A stretch of DNA of 64,000 bases from Spirosoma endbachense (GCF_010233585.1 NZ_CP045997.1:9350114-9414113), one strand, 5' to 3'; shown: positions 53,577 to 63,947, counted from the first letter of the stretch. Program-made: numbers and translations. Notes: generated from the letters alone by a model not told the origin.

Positions 53577-56015
53577 ATGAGGAATACGTTTCTAGTCGGG
53601 GGGCTCTTGACCACCCTATTTTATCTATCCGGTCGGCTCTGTGCTCAATCCATTAGTGCCGATATTCTACAAAAGCCCTGGAAAGCGCAGTGGATCACGG
53701 GGCCCGGCAAGCCGATTAATCGGTTTACGGCTACCTCGGACCTCTCCCTGAAGGACTATGGCGTAGTTAAATTCAGGAAGACGATTGATTTATCCGCTAA
53801 ACCGGCTTCCTTCCTCGTTCATGTGTCGGGCGATAACCGCTATAAGCTGTTTGTCAACGAAAAGCAGGTGGCACAAGGACCCACCCGGGGCGACTTATAC
53901 TTCTGGAATTACGAAACGATCGACCTGGCTCCCTATTTACAGGCGGGCAGTAACCTGGTGGCGGCTGTGGTCTGGAACGATGGCCGTCAGAAACCCGAAG
54001 CCCAGATTTCTTTCCTGACGGGGTTTATTTTGCAGGGAAACACCCCGGCGGAAGAAATTCTGAACACGAACGAGAGCTGGAAAACGGCCAAAGACGAAAG
54101 CTATCAGCCCCTGCCCGTACGCGTTCCGGGCTATTATGTAGCGGGCCCCTCCGAGCTTGTGGACATGCGTAAACACCTGAAGGGTTGGGAACAAAGGGCC
54201 TTCAACGACAGCAACTGGGTCAACGCACGCATGATCGGAGCGGGCACAACCAAAGCAACGGCTGTTAACTCGACGGGCTGGATGCTGGTACCCTCGCCAC
54301 TGCCGCCGATGGAGATGACTCGGCTGCGCCTGTCTTCTACCCGTAAAGCAGAGGGGGTAGAGGTGCCGACGGGTTTTCCGGCTACGCCTACTAAAGTGAC
54401 GATACCGGCCAATACGAAGGCCACGATCCTGCTGGATCAGGGAACGTTGACGAATGCCTACCCAACACTGTTGTTTAGCGGTGGGCAGGAGGCTACCCTG
54501 TCGATGGGGTATGCCGAGGCCCTTTATACGCCGAGATCGGCCAGCACCGGGTCAGCTCGTCCGGCCCCACTGGGCAAAGGCAACCGCAATGAAGTGGATG
54601 GGAAGAGTTTTATCGGTAAAGCCGATAGCTTGCTCTCCGATGGAACAGCTAATCAGGCCTATACCCCACTGTGGTGGCGAACCTATCGGTATATCCGGTT
54701 GGTGGTTAACACTAAAGCCGAACCCTTGGTGATTGATGACCTCTATGGCACCTTCACGGGTTACCCCTTCGTGGCGAAGGCTAAATTTCAGTCACAAAAC
54801 CCGGAGTTAAGCAAGATGCTGGATATTGGCTGGCGAACGGCCCGGCTCTGCGCCTTCGAAACCTATATGGACTGCCCCTACTACGAGCAGTTGCAATACA
54901 TTGGCGATGCCCGAATCCAGGCGCTGGTTTCGCTGTACTACGCTGGCGATGATCGCCTGGCGCGTTACGGTTTGACACTAATGGACCACTCCCGTATCCC
55001 GGAAGGCATCACGTTAAGCCGGTACCCAACGGATTTGCATCAACAGATACCCACGTTCTCACTCTGGTGGGTAGCCATGCTCCACGATTATTATCGGTAC
55101 CGGCCCGACAGCCAGTTCATTAAAGACAAACTACCCGGTGCGCGGCAGGTACTCTCGTTTTTTGAGCGTTACCAGCAAGCGGATGGGTCACTAAAAAACG
55201 TACCCTACTGGGTCTTCACCGACTGGTCGCAGGGTAAAGGCTGGAACTTCGGCATGGCACCCATCGGTCAACATGGGGAGTCAGCGGTGCTGGATATGCA
55301 ACTGCTGTGGACGTATCAGTTAGCCGCCGACCTGGAAAAGCAGTTGGGTATTGCGGAGTTATCTTCCTTATACCTGCGCCGGGCGGAACAGTTAAAACAA
55401 ACCATTCAGCGCAAATACTGGAATTCGGCAAAGAACCTCTATGCGGACACTGAAGCGAAGGATACCTATTCTCAGCACGCTAATTCGTTAGCCATTTTGT
55501 CGGGGGTTGCGTCGGCGCAACAGGCTCCCGCCCTGGCCAAACAAATGTTGGCTGATACGTCGCTGGCTCCGGCCTCGATTTATTTTAAGTTTTACCTGCA
55601 CCAGGCACTCACCAAAGCGGGCCTGGGTGATGATTACCTGAACTGGCTGGAAAAGTGGCGGGAAAACATGACGCTGGGCCTGTCGACCTGGGCTGAGACG
55701 TCCGATGTGAACACCTCCCGTTCCGATTGCCACGCGTGGGGGTCAAGTCCGAATATCGAGTTCTTCCGAACCATTTTGGGTATTGACAGCGATGCGCCTG
55801 GTTTTGCGAAAGTAAAAATCACCCCTCATTTGGGTTCGATTAATGATATCAGTGGTGAGATACCGCACCCAAATGGCATTGTGGCGGTCAACTATAAACA
55901 ACAGCAAGATAAGCTTCAGGCTCAAATCAATCTGCCTGCAAAAACGACTGGTAATTTTATCTGGAAAGGGAAAACCTATGCGTTAAAACCCGGCCTAAAT
56001 AAACTGACCTTGTAG
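53577..56015 (+). CDS. GH78-type alpha-L-rhamnosidase, secreted
   Basis: The preferred ATG at 53577 gives a Sec signal peptide ending at LCAQ; ATG 53565, four codons earlier, is possible. The protein of about 812 residues has an N-terminal beta-sandwich with NRYKLFVNEKQVAQGPTRGD and an (alpha/alpha)6 barrel containing ETYMDCPYYEQLQYIGDAR (about residues 428-446), the hallmark of GH78 with its acidic residues, followed by a C-terminal beta domain. It removes terminal alpha-L-rhamnose from polysaccharides or plant glycosides. It is linked to the esterase upstream. Confidence 0.9.
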   Translation: MRNTFLVGGLLTTLFYLSGRLCAQSISADILQKPWKAQWITGPGKPINRFTATSDLSLKDYGVVKFRKTIDLSAKPASFLVHVSGDNRYKLFVNEKQVAQGPTRGDLYFWNYETIDLAPYLQAGSNLVAAVVWNDGRQKPEAQISFLTGFILQGNTPAEEILNTNESWKTAKDESYQPLPVRVPGYYVAGPSELVDMRKHLKGWEQRAFNDSNWVNARMIGAGTTKATAVNSTGWMLVPSPLPPMEMTRLRLSSTRKAEGVEVPTGFPATPTKVTIPANTKATILLDQGTLTNAYPTLLFSGGQEATLSMGYAEALYTPRSASTGSARPAPLGKGNRNEVDGKSFIGKADSLLSDGTANQAYTPLWWRTYRYIRLVVNTKAEPLVIDDLYGTFTGYPFVAKAKFQSQNPELSKMLDIGWRTARLCAFETYMDCPYYEQLQYIGDARIQALVSLYYAGDDRLARYGLTLMDHSRIPEGITLSRYPTDLHQQIPTFSLWWVAMLHDYYRYRPDSQFIKDKLPGARQVLSFFERYQQADGSLKNVPYWVFTDWSQGKGWNFGMAPIGQHGESAVLDMQLLWTYQLAADLEKQLGIAELSSLYLRRAEQLKQTIQRKYWNSAKNLYADTEAKDTYSQHANSLAILSGVASAQQAPALAKQMLADTSLAPASIYFKFYLHQALTKAGLGDDYLNWLEKWRENMTLGLSTWAETSDVNTSRSDCHAWGSSPNIEFFRTILGIDSDAPGFAKVKITPHLGSINDISGEIPHPNGIVAVNYKQQQDKLQAQINLPAKTTGNFIWKGKTYALKPGLNKLTL

Positions 56016-56141
56016 CGAGTACTAAATAGGAATCAGGCTCAAACGAGAATGCAGCTACTGGCTCAATGGCAATAACATGAGCCTCTTTGGTTCTACCTCG
56101 CTTCAGCAACGATGCCCTTACTATCGCCATTATCTATGGTT

Positions 56142-56174
56142 TTCATAAAAAAGTCACTGATTTTAGTATAACAT
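56142..56174 (+). promoter_or_regulatory. 33-bp motif copy 1 and pao promoter
   Basis: The motif is TTCATAAAAAA, six variable bases, GATTTT, two bases, TATAA, three bases. A -7-like box GAACTTTG (56192-56199) ends exactly 25 nt after it, the same distance as at 61384. It lies in the 374-nt gap (56016-56389) before paoA, about 215 nt upstream of the start codon. No other gene is seen in that gap. Confidence 0.72.
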
Positions 56175-56389
56175 ACTACCTAACAAGGGACGAACTTTGT
56201 AGAATCTATGTCCTGAAGAAATACCATGGCAGTCACCGACAAGGATCAGCCTATCACTTTAGCGACAAACCTAAAATAGAGAATTTCCAAAGCAAACAAC
56301 ACTAGTCTAGGTACAATCTTGACGGAAGCACTACGCGAAGGATTAGTTTGAAGAGTGGATATTGATTAACCCCGTAAAACGGCAATACG

Positions 56390-57028
56390 ATGGAAGAGTC
56401 AAATGAGTCGACGATGAGTCGGCGTGAAATGATTGTTGGGACGACCGCTGCTATTGCCGCTATTACCATGGCGAATGTGACAGGTATGCAGGCCGCTCCC
56501 CATACCGTTCCACTTTCTCTGGCAAAGGTCTCCTTTACGGTAAATGGGCAACCCCAAAACCTGGAAATGGATACCCGAACTACCTTGCTCGATACGCTCC
56601 GGGAACACCTCCACTTTACAGGCACCAAAAAAGGCTGCGACCACGGGCAGTGTGGCGCATGTACGGTGCTGGTTAACAATCAGCGGATCAATTCCTGCCT
56701 ATCACTGGCCCTGCAGCATCAAGGCGATACTATTACCACTATCGAGGGACTAGGAACGCCGGAGCGTCTCCATCCTATGCAGGCAGCCTTTATCAAGTAC
56801 GATGGCTACCAGTGCGGCTACTGCACACCGGGGCAGATTTGCTCGGCCGTCGCAGTGCTCAACGAGATCAAAGCCGGAATCCCCAGCCACGTCAGTGCCA
56901 GTTTGCTGGAGAAACCAAAGGCCACCTCTACGGAACTGCGCGAACGGATGAGCGGCAACATCTGCCGATGCGGGGCCTACTCCAATATTGCCGAAGCGAT
57001 GAGCGAAGTGGCCCAGAAACAAGCCTAA
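56390..57028 (+). CDS. paoA: Molybdenum hydroxylase [2Fe-2S] subunit, PaoA-like
   Basis: This 212-residue protein has a twin-arginine signal ([15 protein letters not shown], about 9-23), so the complex is exported. It carries both iron-sulfur sites of the xanthine-oxidase family: a plant-type cluster at Cys83, Cys88, Cys91, Cys103 and a second at Cys142, Cys145, Cys192, Cys194. In E. coli PaoABC oxidises aldehydes in the periplasm. It is the first of three adjoining genes (gap 13 nt to the next). ATG 56390 is used; ATG 56414 is an alternative. Confidence 0.93.
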   Translation: MEESNESTMSRREMIVGTTAAIAAITMANVTGMQAAPHTVPLSLAKVSFTVNGQPQNLEMDTRTTLLDTLREHLHFTGTKKGCDHGQCGACTVLVNNQRINSCLSLALQHQGDTITTIEGLGTPERLHPMQAAFIKYDGYQCGYCTPGQICSAVAVLNEIKAGIPSHVSASLLEKPKATSTELRERMSGNICRCGAYSNIAEAMSEVAQKQA

Positions 57029-57041
57029 ATCATTAAGGCCC

Positions 57042-57992
57042 ATGAAAACATTCACGTACGAGCGGGTGAGCACACCCGCCGAAGCTGCGGCTGCTGCGGC
57101 CCGAACGCCGGGAGCTAAATTCCTGGCCGGGGGCACTAACCTGCTCGATCTGATGAAACTGGAAATCGAAGCGCCACCCCATATCATCGATATTGGCAAA
57201 ATTGGTCTCGACAAGATTGAATCAACGCCAGCCGGTGGACTGCGTATTGGGGCGCTGGTGACCAACACCGATCTGGCGGCTCATCCCATCGTGCGTCGGG
57301 ATTATGGGCTTTTGTCCAGGGCTTTACTGGCGGGGGCGTCGGGGCAGTTACGCAACAAAGCCACCACGGCCGGTAATCTCTTGCAGCGTACTCGCTGCCC
57401 ATATTTTTACGACACCAACCAGCTTTGCAACAAGCGCGTGCCCGGCAGCGGCTGTGCGGCCATTGCTGGCTTTAGTCGGCAACTGGCCATCATTGGCACT
57501 AGTACTTCATGCATCGCTACCTATCCGGGCGACATGGCGGTGGCCATGCGTGCCCTCGACGCAATGGTAGAAACGGTAAAGGCCAACGGTGCCAAACGCA
57601 CCCTTTCGCTGGACCAGTTTTACCGCCTGCCGGGTCAAACCCCGCAATTGGAAACAACGCTGGAGAAAAACGAACTGATTACCAGTGTCGTCCTGCCGCC
57701 ACCGGTGGGTGGGGTACATATCTACCATAAAGTGCGTGACCGTAGCTCCTACGCCTTTGCCCTGGTCTCGGTGGGGGCTATTCTCAAGAAAGATGGTACC
57801 GGCCAGGTGGCCGTTGGCGGGATAGCGCCCCGACCCTGGCGGATTGAGACGGCTGAACCGCTGCTGCCATCAGGGGCAAAGGCGTTTACCGCCCAACTGT
57901 TAAAAGGTGCCCGACCTACCAACGAAAACGAGTATAAGCTAGCCCTGGTCGAACGAACCTTAGCGGCCGTTTTAAACGAAGCCAAACACTGA
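57042..57992 (+). CDS. paoB: Molybdenum hydroxylase FAD subunit, PaoB-like
   Basis: This 316-residue FAD subunit has the nucleotide motifs AGGTNL (29-34) and [17 protein letters not shown]. The Cys residues at 119, 129 and 138 ([17 protein letters not shown]) fit the extra [4Fe-4S] cluster seen in PaoB and YagS-like proteins, which ordinary xanthine dehydrogenase FAD subunits lack. It has no signal peptide and would be exported with the Tat-bearing PaoA. It stops 1 nt before the start of the large subunit. Confidence 0.93.
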   Translation: MKTFTYERVSTPAEAAAAAARTPGAKFLAGGTNLLDLMKLEIEAPPHIIDIGKIGLDKIESTPAGGLRIGALVTNTDLAAHPIVRRDYGLLSRALLAGASGQLRNKATTAGNLLQRTRCPYFYDTNQLCNKRVPGSGCAAIAGFSRQLAIIGTSTSCIATYPGDMAVAMRALDAMVETVKANGAKRTLSLDQFYRLPGQTPQLETTLEKNELITSVVLPPPVGGVHIYHKVRDRSSYAFALVSVGAILKKDGTGQVAVGGIAPRPWRIETAEPLLPSGAKAFTAQLLKGARPTNENEYKLALVERTLAAVLNEAKH

Positions 57993-57993
57993 C

Positions 57994-60204
57994 ATGAAAT
58001 TTGAAACGCCTGCCGGAATCAATCCCATCGATCAGCTCAAGGTCATTGGCAAACCAACCGACCGCATCGAAGGCCCGTTGAAAACAACGGGAACGGCCAG
58101 ATATGCCTACGAGCGTAACGACACTGTTTCCAATCCTGCTTATGGGTACGTCGTGGGCGCGGGCATTGCCAAAGGACGTATTAAGGCCATCGATCAGACA
58201 AAAGCCAAGGCGGCACCCGGTGTGCTGGCGATCGTGACGGCCGAGAGCGCCGGGCCACTCAAGACAGGAAAATTCTACGTTGACCGGCTGCTGGCCGGGC
58301 CGGATATCGACCATTACCACCAGGCCATCGCGGTGGTGGTGGCCGAGACCTTTGAGCAGGCACGCGCAGCAGCCTCGCTGCTGATAGTAAGCTACACCAA
58401 AACCAAAGGAGCCTACGATCTGGCAGCCGCCAAAGACTCAGGGGCCCTCCTCGACCGCCATCAGTGGGGCCCCCTCTCCAAAACGAACGTCGGCGATTTC
58501 GATGGGGCGTTTGCATCAGCCCCGGTCAAACTGGACGAAACCTACACCACCCCCGACCAGACTCACGCGATGATGGAACCTCACGCGACCATTGCCCAAT
58601 GGGACGGGGATAAACTCACGTGTTGGTGCTGCATCCAACAACTCAACTGGGGGGCGCGCGACGTGGCTACCATTCTGGGTATCCCTACCGAGAACATTCG
58701 GCTGATCGCGACCTATATTGGCGGGGGTTTTGGCGGTAAGGGCACCGCCCTGTCCGACATCATTGCCGCTTCGCTAGCGGCCCGGGCTGCGGGTCGACCA
58801 GTGAAAGTAGCCCTGCCCCGACCGCTGATCGCCAATAATACGATCCATCGCCCGGCGACCATTCAACGCATTCGAATTGGCGCTACGGCCGACGGAACCA
58901 TCACCGCCATTGGGCACGAAAGCTGGTCGGGGAATCTGTCCGGCGGGGGTGCCGAATCGGCCACCGCACCGACCCAGCTGATGTACGCAGGAGCCAACCG
59001 ATTTATGCAAATGCGGCTGGCGGTGCTCGATCTGGCTGAAGGAAGTGCCATGCGGGCACCGGGAGAAGCCACCGGCATGATGGCCCTGGAAATTGCCATG
59101 GACGAAATGGCCGAAAAACTAAGCATGGACCCGGTGGCCTTTCGCATCAAAAACGACAGCCAGGTTGATCCCGAAAGACCCAATCGTAAATTTTCAACCC
59201 GAAAACTGGTCGAGTGCCTGCAAACCGGAGCCGGACAATTTGGCTGGACCAAGCGGCAGACCAAACCCGGCACCGTCCGGGAGGGCCAATGGCTGATCGG
59301 GTTGGGTGTTGCGTCGGCCATCCGGGGAGCACCCATCATGAGATCGGCGGCCCGCGTGCGGCTGAGCCGGGAGGGCATCGTTACGGTCGAAACAGACATG
59401 ACCGATATTGGAACCGGTAGTTATACCATTGTTGGGCAAACGGCGGCCGAGATGATGGGAGTCGGCCTGGATAAAGTAATTGTCAAACTGGGCGACTCTT
59501 CGTTTCCCACCTCGCCGGGCTCCGCCGGACAGTGGGGTGCGGCTTCCGTCACGTCGGGTGTCTACGCAGCCTGCGTCAAACTGCGCGAAGCCGTAGCAAA
59601 GGCACTGGGTGTTAGCGTTGACGAAGCCGAGTTCGTAGGTGGGCAGGTGCGAGCGGGCAATCGTAGCTATCCGTTAAGCGACGCAGCCAAAGCCGCCGAA
59701 CTGGTTGCTCAAGATGAAATGACCTACGGCACCCTTTCCCGGGAGTACGCGCAGGAAAGTTTCGGGGCTCATTTTGTGGAAGTGGGCGTAAACAGCTACA
59801 CAGGGGAAATTCGGGTCCGGCGGATGCTGGCGGTTTGTCATGCCGGACGCATTCTGAATCCCAAAGCCGCCCGTAGTCAGGTCATCGGGGCCATGACAAT
59901 GGGCGTGGGCGCGGCATTGATGGAAGAACTGGTGGTCGACAAGCAGGTGGGTTTCTTTGTCAACCACGACCTGGCGGGCTACGAAGTGCCCGTTCATGCT
60001 GACATTCCACATCAGGATGTCATTTTGCTCGAAGACCTTGACCCAACCATGTCGCCCATGAAGGCCAAAGGCATCGGTGAACTAGGTATCGTTGGGGTAG
60101 CGGCTGCGGTCGCCAATGCCGTTTATAATGCGACAGGCATACGGGTTCGTGATTACCCCATTACGCTCGATAAGCTGATCGGTAAACTAAGCTTAATTAG
60201 CTAA
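57994..60204 (+). CDS. paoC: Molybdenum hydroxylase large (molybdopterin) subunit, PaoC-like
   Basis: This 736-residue subunit has the molybdenum-hydroxylase domains: an N-terminal ab-hammerhead (GTARYAYERN), YIGGGFGGKG near residue 245, AMRAPGEATG near 350, GSAGQWGAASVTSG near 510, and the catalytic Glu696 in KGIGELGI. It binds the molybdopterin cofactor and performs substrate hydroxylation. The substrate is probably an aldehyde by analogy with E. coli PaoABC, but an N-heterocycle cannot be excluded. It ends the operon; the minus-strand AraC gene converges from 60278. Confidence 0.94.
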   Translation: MKFETPAGINPIDQLKVIGKPTDRIEGPLKTTGTARYAYERNDTVSNPAYGYVVGAGIAKGRIKAIDQTKAKAAPGVLAIVTAESAGPLKTGKFYVDRLLAGPDIDHYHQAIAVVVAETFEQARAAASLLIVSYTKTKGAYDLAAAKDSGALLDRHQWGPLSKTNVGDFDGAFASAPVKLDETYTTPDQTHAMMEPHATIAQWDGDKLTCWCCIQQLNWGARDVATILGIPTENIRLIATYIGGGFGGKGTALSDIIAASLAARAAGRPVKVALPRPLIANNTIHRPATIQRIRIGATADGTITAIGHESWSGNLSGGGAESATAPTQLMYAGANRFMQMRLAVLDLAEGSAMRAPGEATGMMALEIAMDEMAEKLSMDPVAFRIKNDSQVDPERPNRKFSTRKLVECLQTGAGQFGWTKRQTKPGTVREGQWLIGLGVASAIRGAPIMRSAARVRLSREGIVTVETDMTDIGTGSYTIVGQTAAEMMGVGLDKVIVKLGDSSFPTSPGSAGQWGAASVTSGVYAACVKLREAVAKALGVSVDEAEFVGGQVRAGNRSYPLSDAAKAAELVAQDEMTYGTLSREYAQESFGAHFVEVGVNSYTGEIRVRRMLAVCHAGRILNPKAARSQVIGAMTMGVGAALMEELVVDKQVGFFVNHDLAGYEVPVHADIPHQDVILLEDLDPTMSPMKAKGIGELGIVGVAAAVANAVYNATGIRVRDYPITLDKLIGKLSLIS

Positions 60205-60277
60205 TAATGAATACACAGTCGTTTGCTGTCCTGAAGTAATTGATTTAGAGATGTCGTAAACGAGTCACTTGGCTGAC

Positions 60278-61225
60278 TCAATCCTCATAAGCTGGCGAGA
60301 TCGGGGAGTGTCGGAATTCATTGGGCGTAATCCCCACGTATTTCTTGAAAAACTGGCTAAAATTTGGCTGATCGGCAAAGCCGATAATCTGACTGATCTG
60401 CTGCAAGCTCCAATCGGTCTGAATCAGCAGTGCTTTACTTTCTTCGACTAAGCGATTTTTGATCAGCGTACTGATGGGTTGCCCGGTGTGCTTTTTTACT
60501 AACCCGTTTAAGTAACTAGGGTTGAGGTTCAGTTTCTGGGCGTACTCCTGCGCCGTTCGTATCCGGATGGGTTTGTCCAGGTTGGCAAGGTTAGTTTCCG
60601 ATTCCAGCAACTCAAAGAAATTATACACATGTCGGTAGTCGCCTGTAATCTCGCCCGTTGGGGCGTAGTTGGTTCCTTTAAGACTTTCCACCAGAACGAG
60701 CTGAACATAAGCTTGCATGGCTTCTTCGGCCAGTTCCCCCCCCGATGCCGCTTCGGCCTTCATCTGAGTGAGCAGCTGATGAATCATCCGGGTCGATTCT
60801 ACTGAAAGGCGCAATATCTTTTTTTCGGTAAAGAATCGGTATCGGTCAATGACCAGTTTCAGGGAGGGATGCTGATCCAGATACCGCTTTTTGAACATGC
60901 AAAAGATACCTCCGCCTACTGTTTCGGGGGCATTACGCCAGCACACAATTTCATTGGGGTGTAGAAACAGAATGGTTCGTTCGTCAATGTAATAATTATC
61001 CTTCCCCATGGTTTGGCAACCCGTGCCGCTGGTCATGAGCATGATCTTGTAGAAATCCCGACGATTGGGTGATAGGTAGTTGTCACAACCGCTTTTTTCC
61101 CGATCAACGATCTTGATATTCCAGTCCTCGTAGTACAGTCGGCTTACTGGTGTGTTGCCGGGTGGTAGCTCTGATGGACTATCATAGACCATCGTAATGG
61201 GCTGGCTTTCACGTCGCATTTTCAT
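60278..61225 (-). CDS. AraC-family regulator, candidate controller of the pao genes
   Basis: This 315-residue protein has an N-terminal sensor (NYYIDERTILFLHPNEIVCW, about 80-100) and an AraC domain with the recognition helices in TAQEYAQKLNLNPSYLNGL and LQQISQIIGFADQPNFSQFF. It lies between the molybdenum-enzyme operon and XdhC and is divergent from XdhC. The 33-bp motif found before paoA and before xdhC also lies in its own upstream region, so it is the natural candidate to bind it. Confidence 0.92.
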   Translation of the reverse strand: MKMRRESQPITMVYDSPSELPPGNTPVSRLYYEDWNIKIVDREKSGCDNYLSPNRRDFYKIMLMTSGTGCQTMGKDNYYIDERTILFLHPNEIVCWRNAPETVGGGIFCMFKKRYLDQHPSLKLVIDRYRFFTEKKILRLSVESTRMIHQLLTQMKAEAASGGELAEEAMQAYVQLVLVESLKGTNYAPTGEITGDYRHVYNFFELLESETNLANLDKPIRIRTAQEYAQKLNLNPSYLNGLVKKHTGQPISTLIKNRLVEESKALLIQTDWSLQQISQIIGFADQPNFSQFFKKYVGITPNEFRHSPISPAYED

Positions 61226-61383
61226 ACTTGCAATTTATAAGTAACAAACTAGATTAATCTAGTTTAATCAATACTATAAATAAAAACGGATCACTCTAGT
61301 CTGATTATCAGCTATTAACGGTAACATCTTAAATTTATTGCGAAAGAATTACTCAATTTGACTTTTTTGCCAGAGATGCGTTT

Positions 61384-61416
61384 TTCATAAAAAATGATTC
61401 GATTTTACTATAAAGT
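61384..61416 (+). promoter_or_regulatory. 33-bp motif copy 2 and xdhC promoter
   Basis: Same motif as at 56142. A TTATTTTG box (61434-61441) ends exactly 25 nt downstream. It lies in the 473-nt gap between the divergent AraC and XdhC genes, 282 nt before the XdhC ATG. Upstream it shares AGAGATGCG with copy 3. Nothing else is recognised in the gap. Confidence 0.75.
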
Positions 61417-61698
61417 GTCTGATCAATTTCAGGTTATTTTGCGAGGGTATATAGTCTATCTTTAATTGTATTTATTAACACGCTTTACTGCTTAAAGTCG
61501 GTAAACCGCCAGTAAATGGGTCACCCATTAGCTGGCGTCTTTACGGTTGAGGTCTTGATGATTTAATTGGGCGAGCTAAACCGTTTAGGCTATACGTCAT
61601 TTCTCAGCCAGAAACGGTAATGATCCCTTGAAAAATGCTGGTTTTGCGCGTTGGGCTAGCCCTTTCTTAACACAAGCTCATTGGCAACACGATTGACC

Positions 61699-62832
61699 AT
61701 GAAAGAGATTAAAGGGATACTCCATATCTACGACCAGATTGACTTGTCCCGGCGAAAGCTGGCACTGGCGACCGTTGTGTATGTAGAAGGGTCAGCATAT
61801 CGCCGACCCGGAGCAAGGATGCTTATTAGCGACGATGGCCGCTGGGAAGGGGCTATTAGTGGCGGTTGCCTGGAAGGCGATGCGCTCCGTAAAGCGCGGC
61901 AAGTTATACTCGAAGGGCAATCCATGGTGGTTCGTTACGACACGATGGATGATGATGCGAATAGTTTAGGGATTGGGCTCGGTTGCAATGGCATTATTGA
62001 TGTGTTTATCGAACCCATTAATCCTACGGATAAGACTAACCCCATTGCGCTTTTACGAGACTTTGTCCAACGGCGGAATCAGCGTGTTATCGCTACGGTA
62101 TACCGAAGTGATTCGGCCACAAGACTATCGGCTGGAACCCGTTTTGTGTGCACTGGTAATTTAGTTGACAGTATACCGAGCTGGCTTCAACCGGATATGG
62201 AATCTGTTATGGACCTAGGCAAACCAATGACGACGACGTACCTTCTGGAGGGTGGTTTAGTAGACGTATTTATTGAGCGGATTGATCCAGGGATTGAACT
62301 GGTCATTTTTGGGGCGGGCTATGATACGATTCCGCTCACGCGCTTGGCCACCGAAATTGGCTGGCAGGTTACCATTACTGAAGACTGCATTGCGCACCTG
62401 TCGCCAAAGCGGTTTCCCGAGGCCACCTGTGTTCTCTATGCAGATGCTCAGATGGTAACCCAGAAAATTTACATCACCGACCGAACGGCCGCTGTTTTAA
62501 TGTCCCATAATTACACGTATGATCAGGCAGTACTGACCAACTTGTTAGCTACCGATGTACCCTATGTCGGTGTTTTAGGGCCACGTAAACGGTATGAAAA
62601 AATGCAAACTGAATGGCGTAAAGCGGGCAATCATTTTTCACCGCAGGACTTGAATCGGGTCCATTCGCCGATAGGCTTAGACCTTGGGGCGGAAACCCCG
62701 GATGAAATTGCGCTATCTATTCTGGCTGAAATTAAAGCTTTTTTTAGCCAGCGGACAGGCGGTTTTCTTAGAGAGAAAGTAGGCCCTATCCATGAACGAC
62801 AGTTATCGGTAGCGTTGGAGACTTTAATTTAA
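61699..62832 (+). CDS. xdhC: XdhC/PaoD-like molybdenum cofactor maturation protein
   Basis: From ATG 61699 the protein is 377 residues. It has the XdhC N-terminal domain (VYVEGSAYRRPGARMLI, GAISGGCLEGDALR, GLGCNGIIDVF) and a C-terminal Rossmann domain (ELVIFGAGYDTIPLTRLA, VLMSHNYTYDQ, YVGVLGPRKRYEKM). Such proteins bind the molybdenum cofactor, sulfurate it and insert it into xanthine-oxidase-type enzymes. It is probably the chaperone for the paoABC complex encoded 1.5 kb upstream and shares the same promoter motif. Confidence 0.92.
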   Translation: MKEIKGILHIYDQIDLSRRKLALATVVYVEGSAYRRPGARMLISDDGRWEGAISGGCLEGDALRKARQVILEGQSMVVRYDTMDDDANSLGIGLGCNGIIDVFIEPINPTDKTNPIALLRDFVQRRNQRVIATVYRSDSATRLSAGTRFVCTGNLVDSIPSWLQPDMESVMDLGKPMTTTYLLEGGLVDVFIERIDPGIELVIFGAGYDTIPLTRLATEIGWQVTITEDCIAHLSPKRFPEATCVLYADAQMVTQKIYITDRTAAVLMSHNYTYDQAVLTNLLATDVPYVGVLGPRKRYEKMQTEWRKAGNHFSPQDLNRVHSPIGLDLGAETPDEIALSILAEIKAFFSQRTGGFLREKVGPIHERQLSVALETLI

Positions 62833-62980
62833 CCGGCCTAATTTATGGCAGCGGTGCACCTATAAGCGAAGCGGTTATGTATTGTGCGAAAGGAAATAGC
62901 AACGTGCATCGCATTGTCTGAGTAAGCCTGCGCAACAGAATTGAAAATGAATAACCAGTTCACTCGTACACATAGTCACT

Positions 62981-63124
62981 GCACCGGTGATCGAAAACAA
63001 TCGGGTGATTGGTGAAGAACGATTGTTGGCGGGTGAGGGGCAGCGTTTCCGGGATGTCACCCAAGGTATGGATGGCGAGTTATATACCCTAACAGATCAG
63101 GGAAGGTTGTATCGGATCGATTGA
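62981..63124 (+). pseudogene. C-terminal scrap of a PQQ-type aldose sugar dehydrogenase
   Basis: The frame reads APVIENNRVIGEERLLAG and then FRDVTQGMDGELYTLTDQGR before ending LYRID at TGA 63122-63124. This is the last propeller blade of soluble aldose sugar dehydrogenases (YliI type); the preceding 300 or more residues are absent. It is unlike the intact cytochrome-PQQ gene at 19582-21405 in sequence detail. It lies in the gap 62833-63191 with nothing else recognised. Confidence 0.75.
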
Positions 63125-63191
63125 CGATAAGGGTTCAATGACCATAATCTAATTACCAAAACGTACAGATACATCATACCTAACGATACGT

Positions 63192-63545
63192 ATGAATGGC
63201 CATTTCTTAACTAAAGTCAGACTCTATGCTTGGTATCCAGCGAGCGCAAAACCACCCCAATTAAGTCTGGAAGAAGAAATGAGTTACCAACTCATTCTAA
63301 ATATTGCTCTAGTTGGCGTAGTAGCTGGTTTTTATGACCATAAACAAAACAAGTTTTGCAAAAATTGCGAACGTTATTTCGGCTTGCCCGGTAAACGGTT
63401 TGACCAATACAATAACATTGACGCCATCAATAAAAACCTGGCATGGACTTATGAACCAGTCAATAAGGTTTTGGCCTGGATGCTCATACCGCTCCCCGTC
63501 TTATCAAGCCTTTATCAAGCTCAACCTGAAGCTGGCCTTAATTAA
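63192..63545 (+). CDS. Hypothetical small protein with a CxxC motif
   Basis: The protein is 117 residues, or 88 if it starts at ATG 63279. It has a short hydrophobic segment (YQLILNIALVGVVAGFY), a FCKNCERYFG motif and a second hydrophobic segment near the end (VLAWMLIPLPVLSSLY). I do not recognise the family; the CxxC could bind metal or be redox active. It has no close neighbours. It could be a gene fragment. Confidence 0.42.
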   Translation: MNGHFLTKVRLYAWYPASAKPPQLSLEEEMSYQLILNIALVGVVAGFYDHKQNKFCKNCERYFGLPGKRFDQYNNIDAINKNLAWTYEPVNKVLAWMLIPLPVLSSLYQAQPEAGLN

Positions 63546-63947
63546 CAACCAATTTTCATTCAAGAATCATACGGTTTATGGCCATACCCCTCCTAAGCAG
63601 ACGTCAAACCAATCGATCAGGTACACACGAATAATTTCTTTGTTAATCGTGCGTATGTCCTTGTACAAAAGTCAGTTTAGGGGTGTAATGTCCAGGGGTT
63701 AATATGGACGGCATATTGTAGACTTTCGTGAGGGGTTAGGATTTACCAGTTCTCCATGGTTGGACGGCTAGTGCAATCGTATTTTCATAAGTGTAGGGGT
63801 ACTTTTCAGCCTACAATGAACATCTTTCTACTCAATAGCCATTCCTGATGTATGCTTAAACCCTTAGTAGATACGCTTTAACAGCCAGAATAACCCTATA
63901 CTGCAAAATAATCCGTCCCTGTATCTATCCTGACAAGAGATGCGATA
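63546..63947. other. Intergenic stretch without recognised gene
   Basis: About 400 nt after the small hypothetical gene contain many stops in all frames and no obvious hairpin. They lead into the third copy of the 33-bp motif. Confidence 0.4.

Noticed and set aside
58863..59399. 178-codon minus-strand frame inside paoC
   Set aside because: The plus-strand PaoC reading is conserved throughout; the antisense frame is Ser/Pro/Arg-rich, as expected for a GC-rich shadow.
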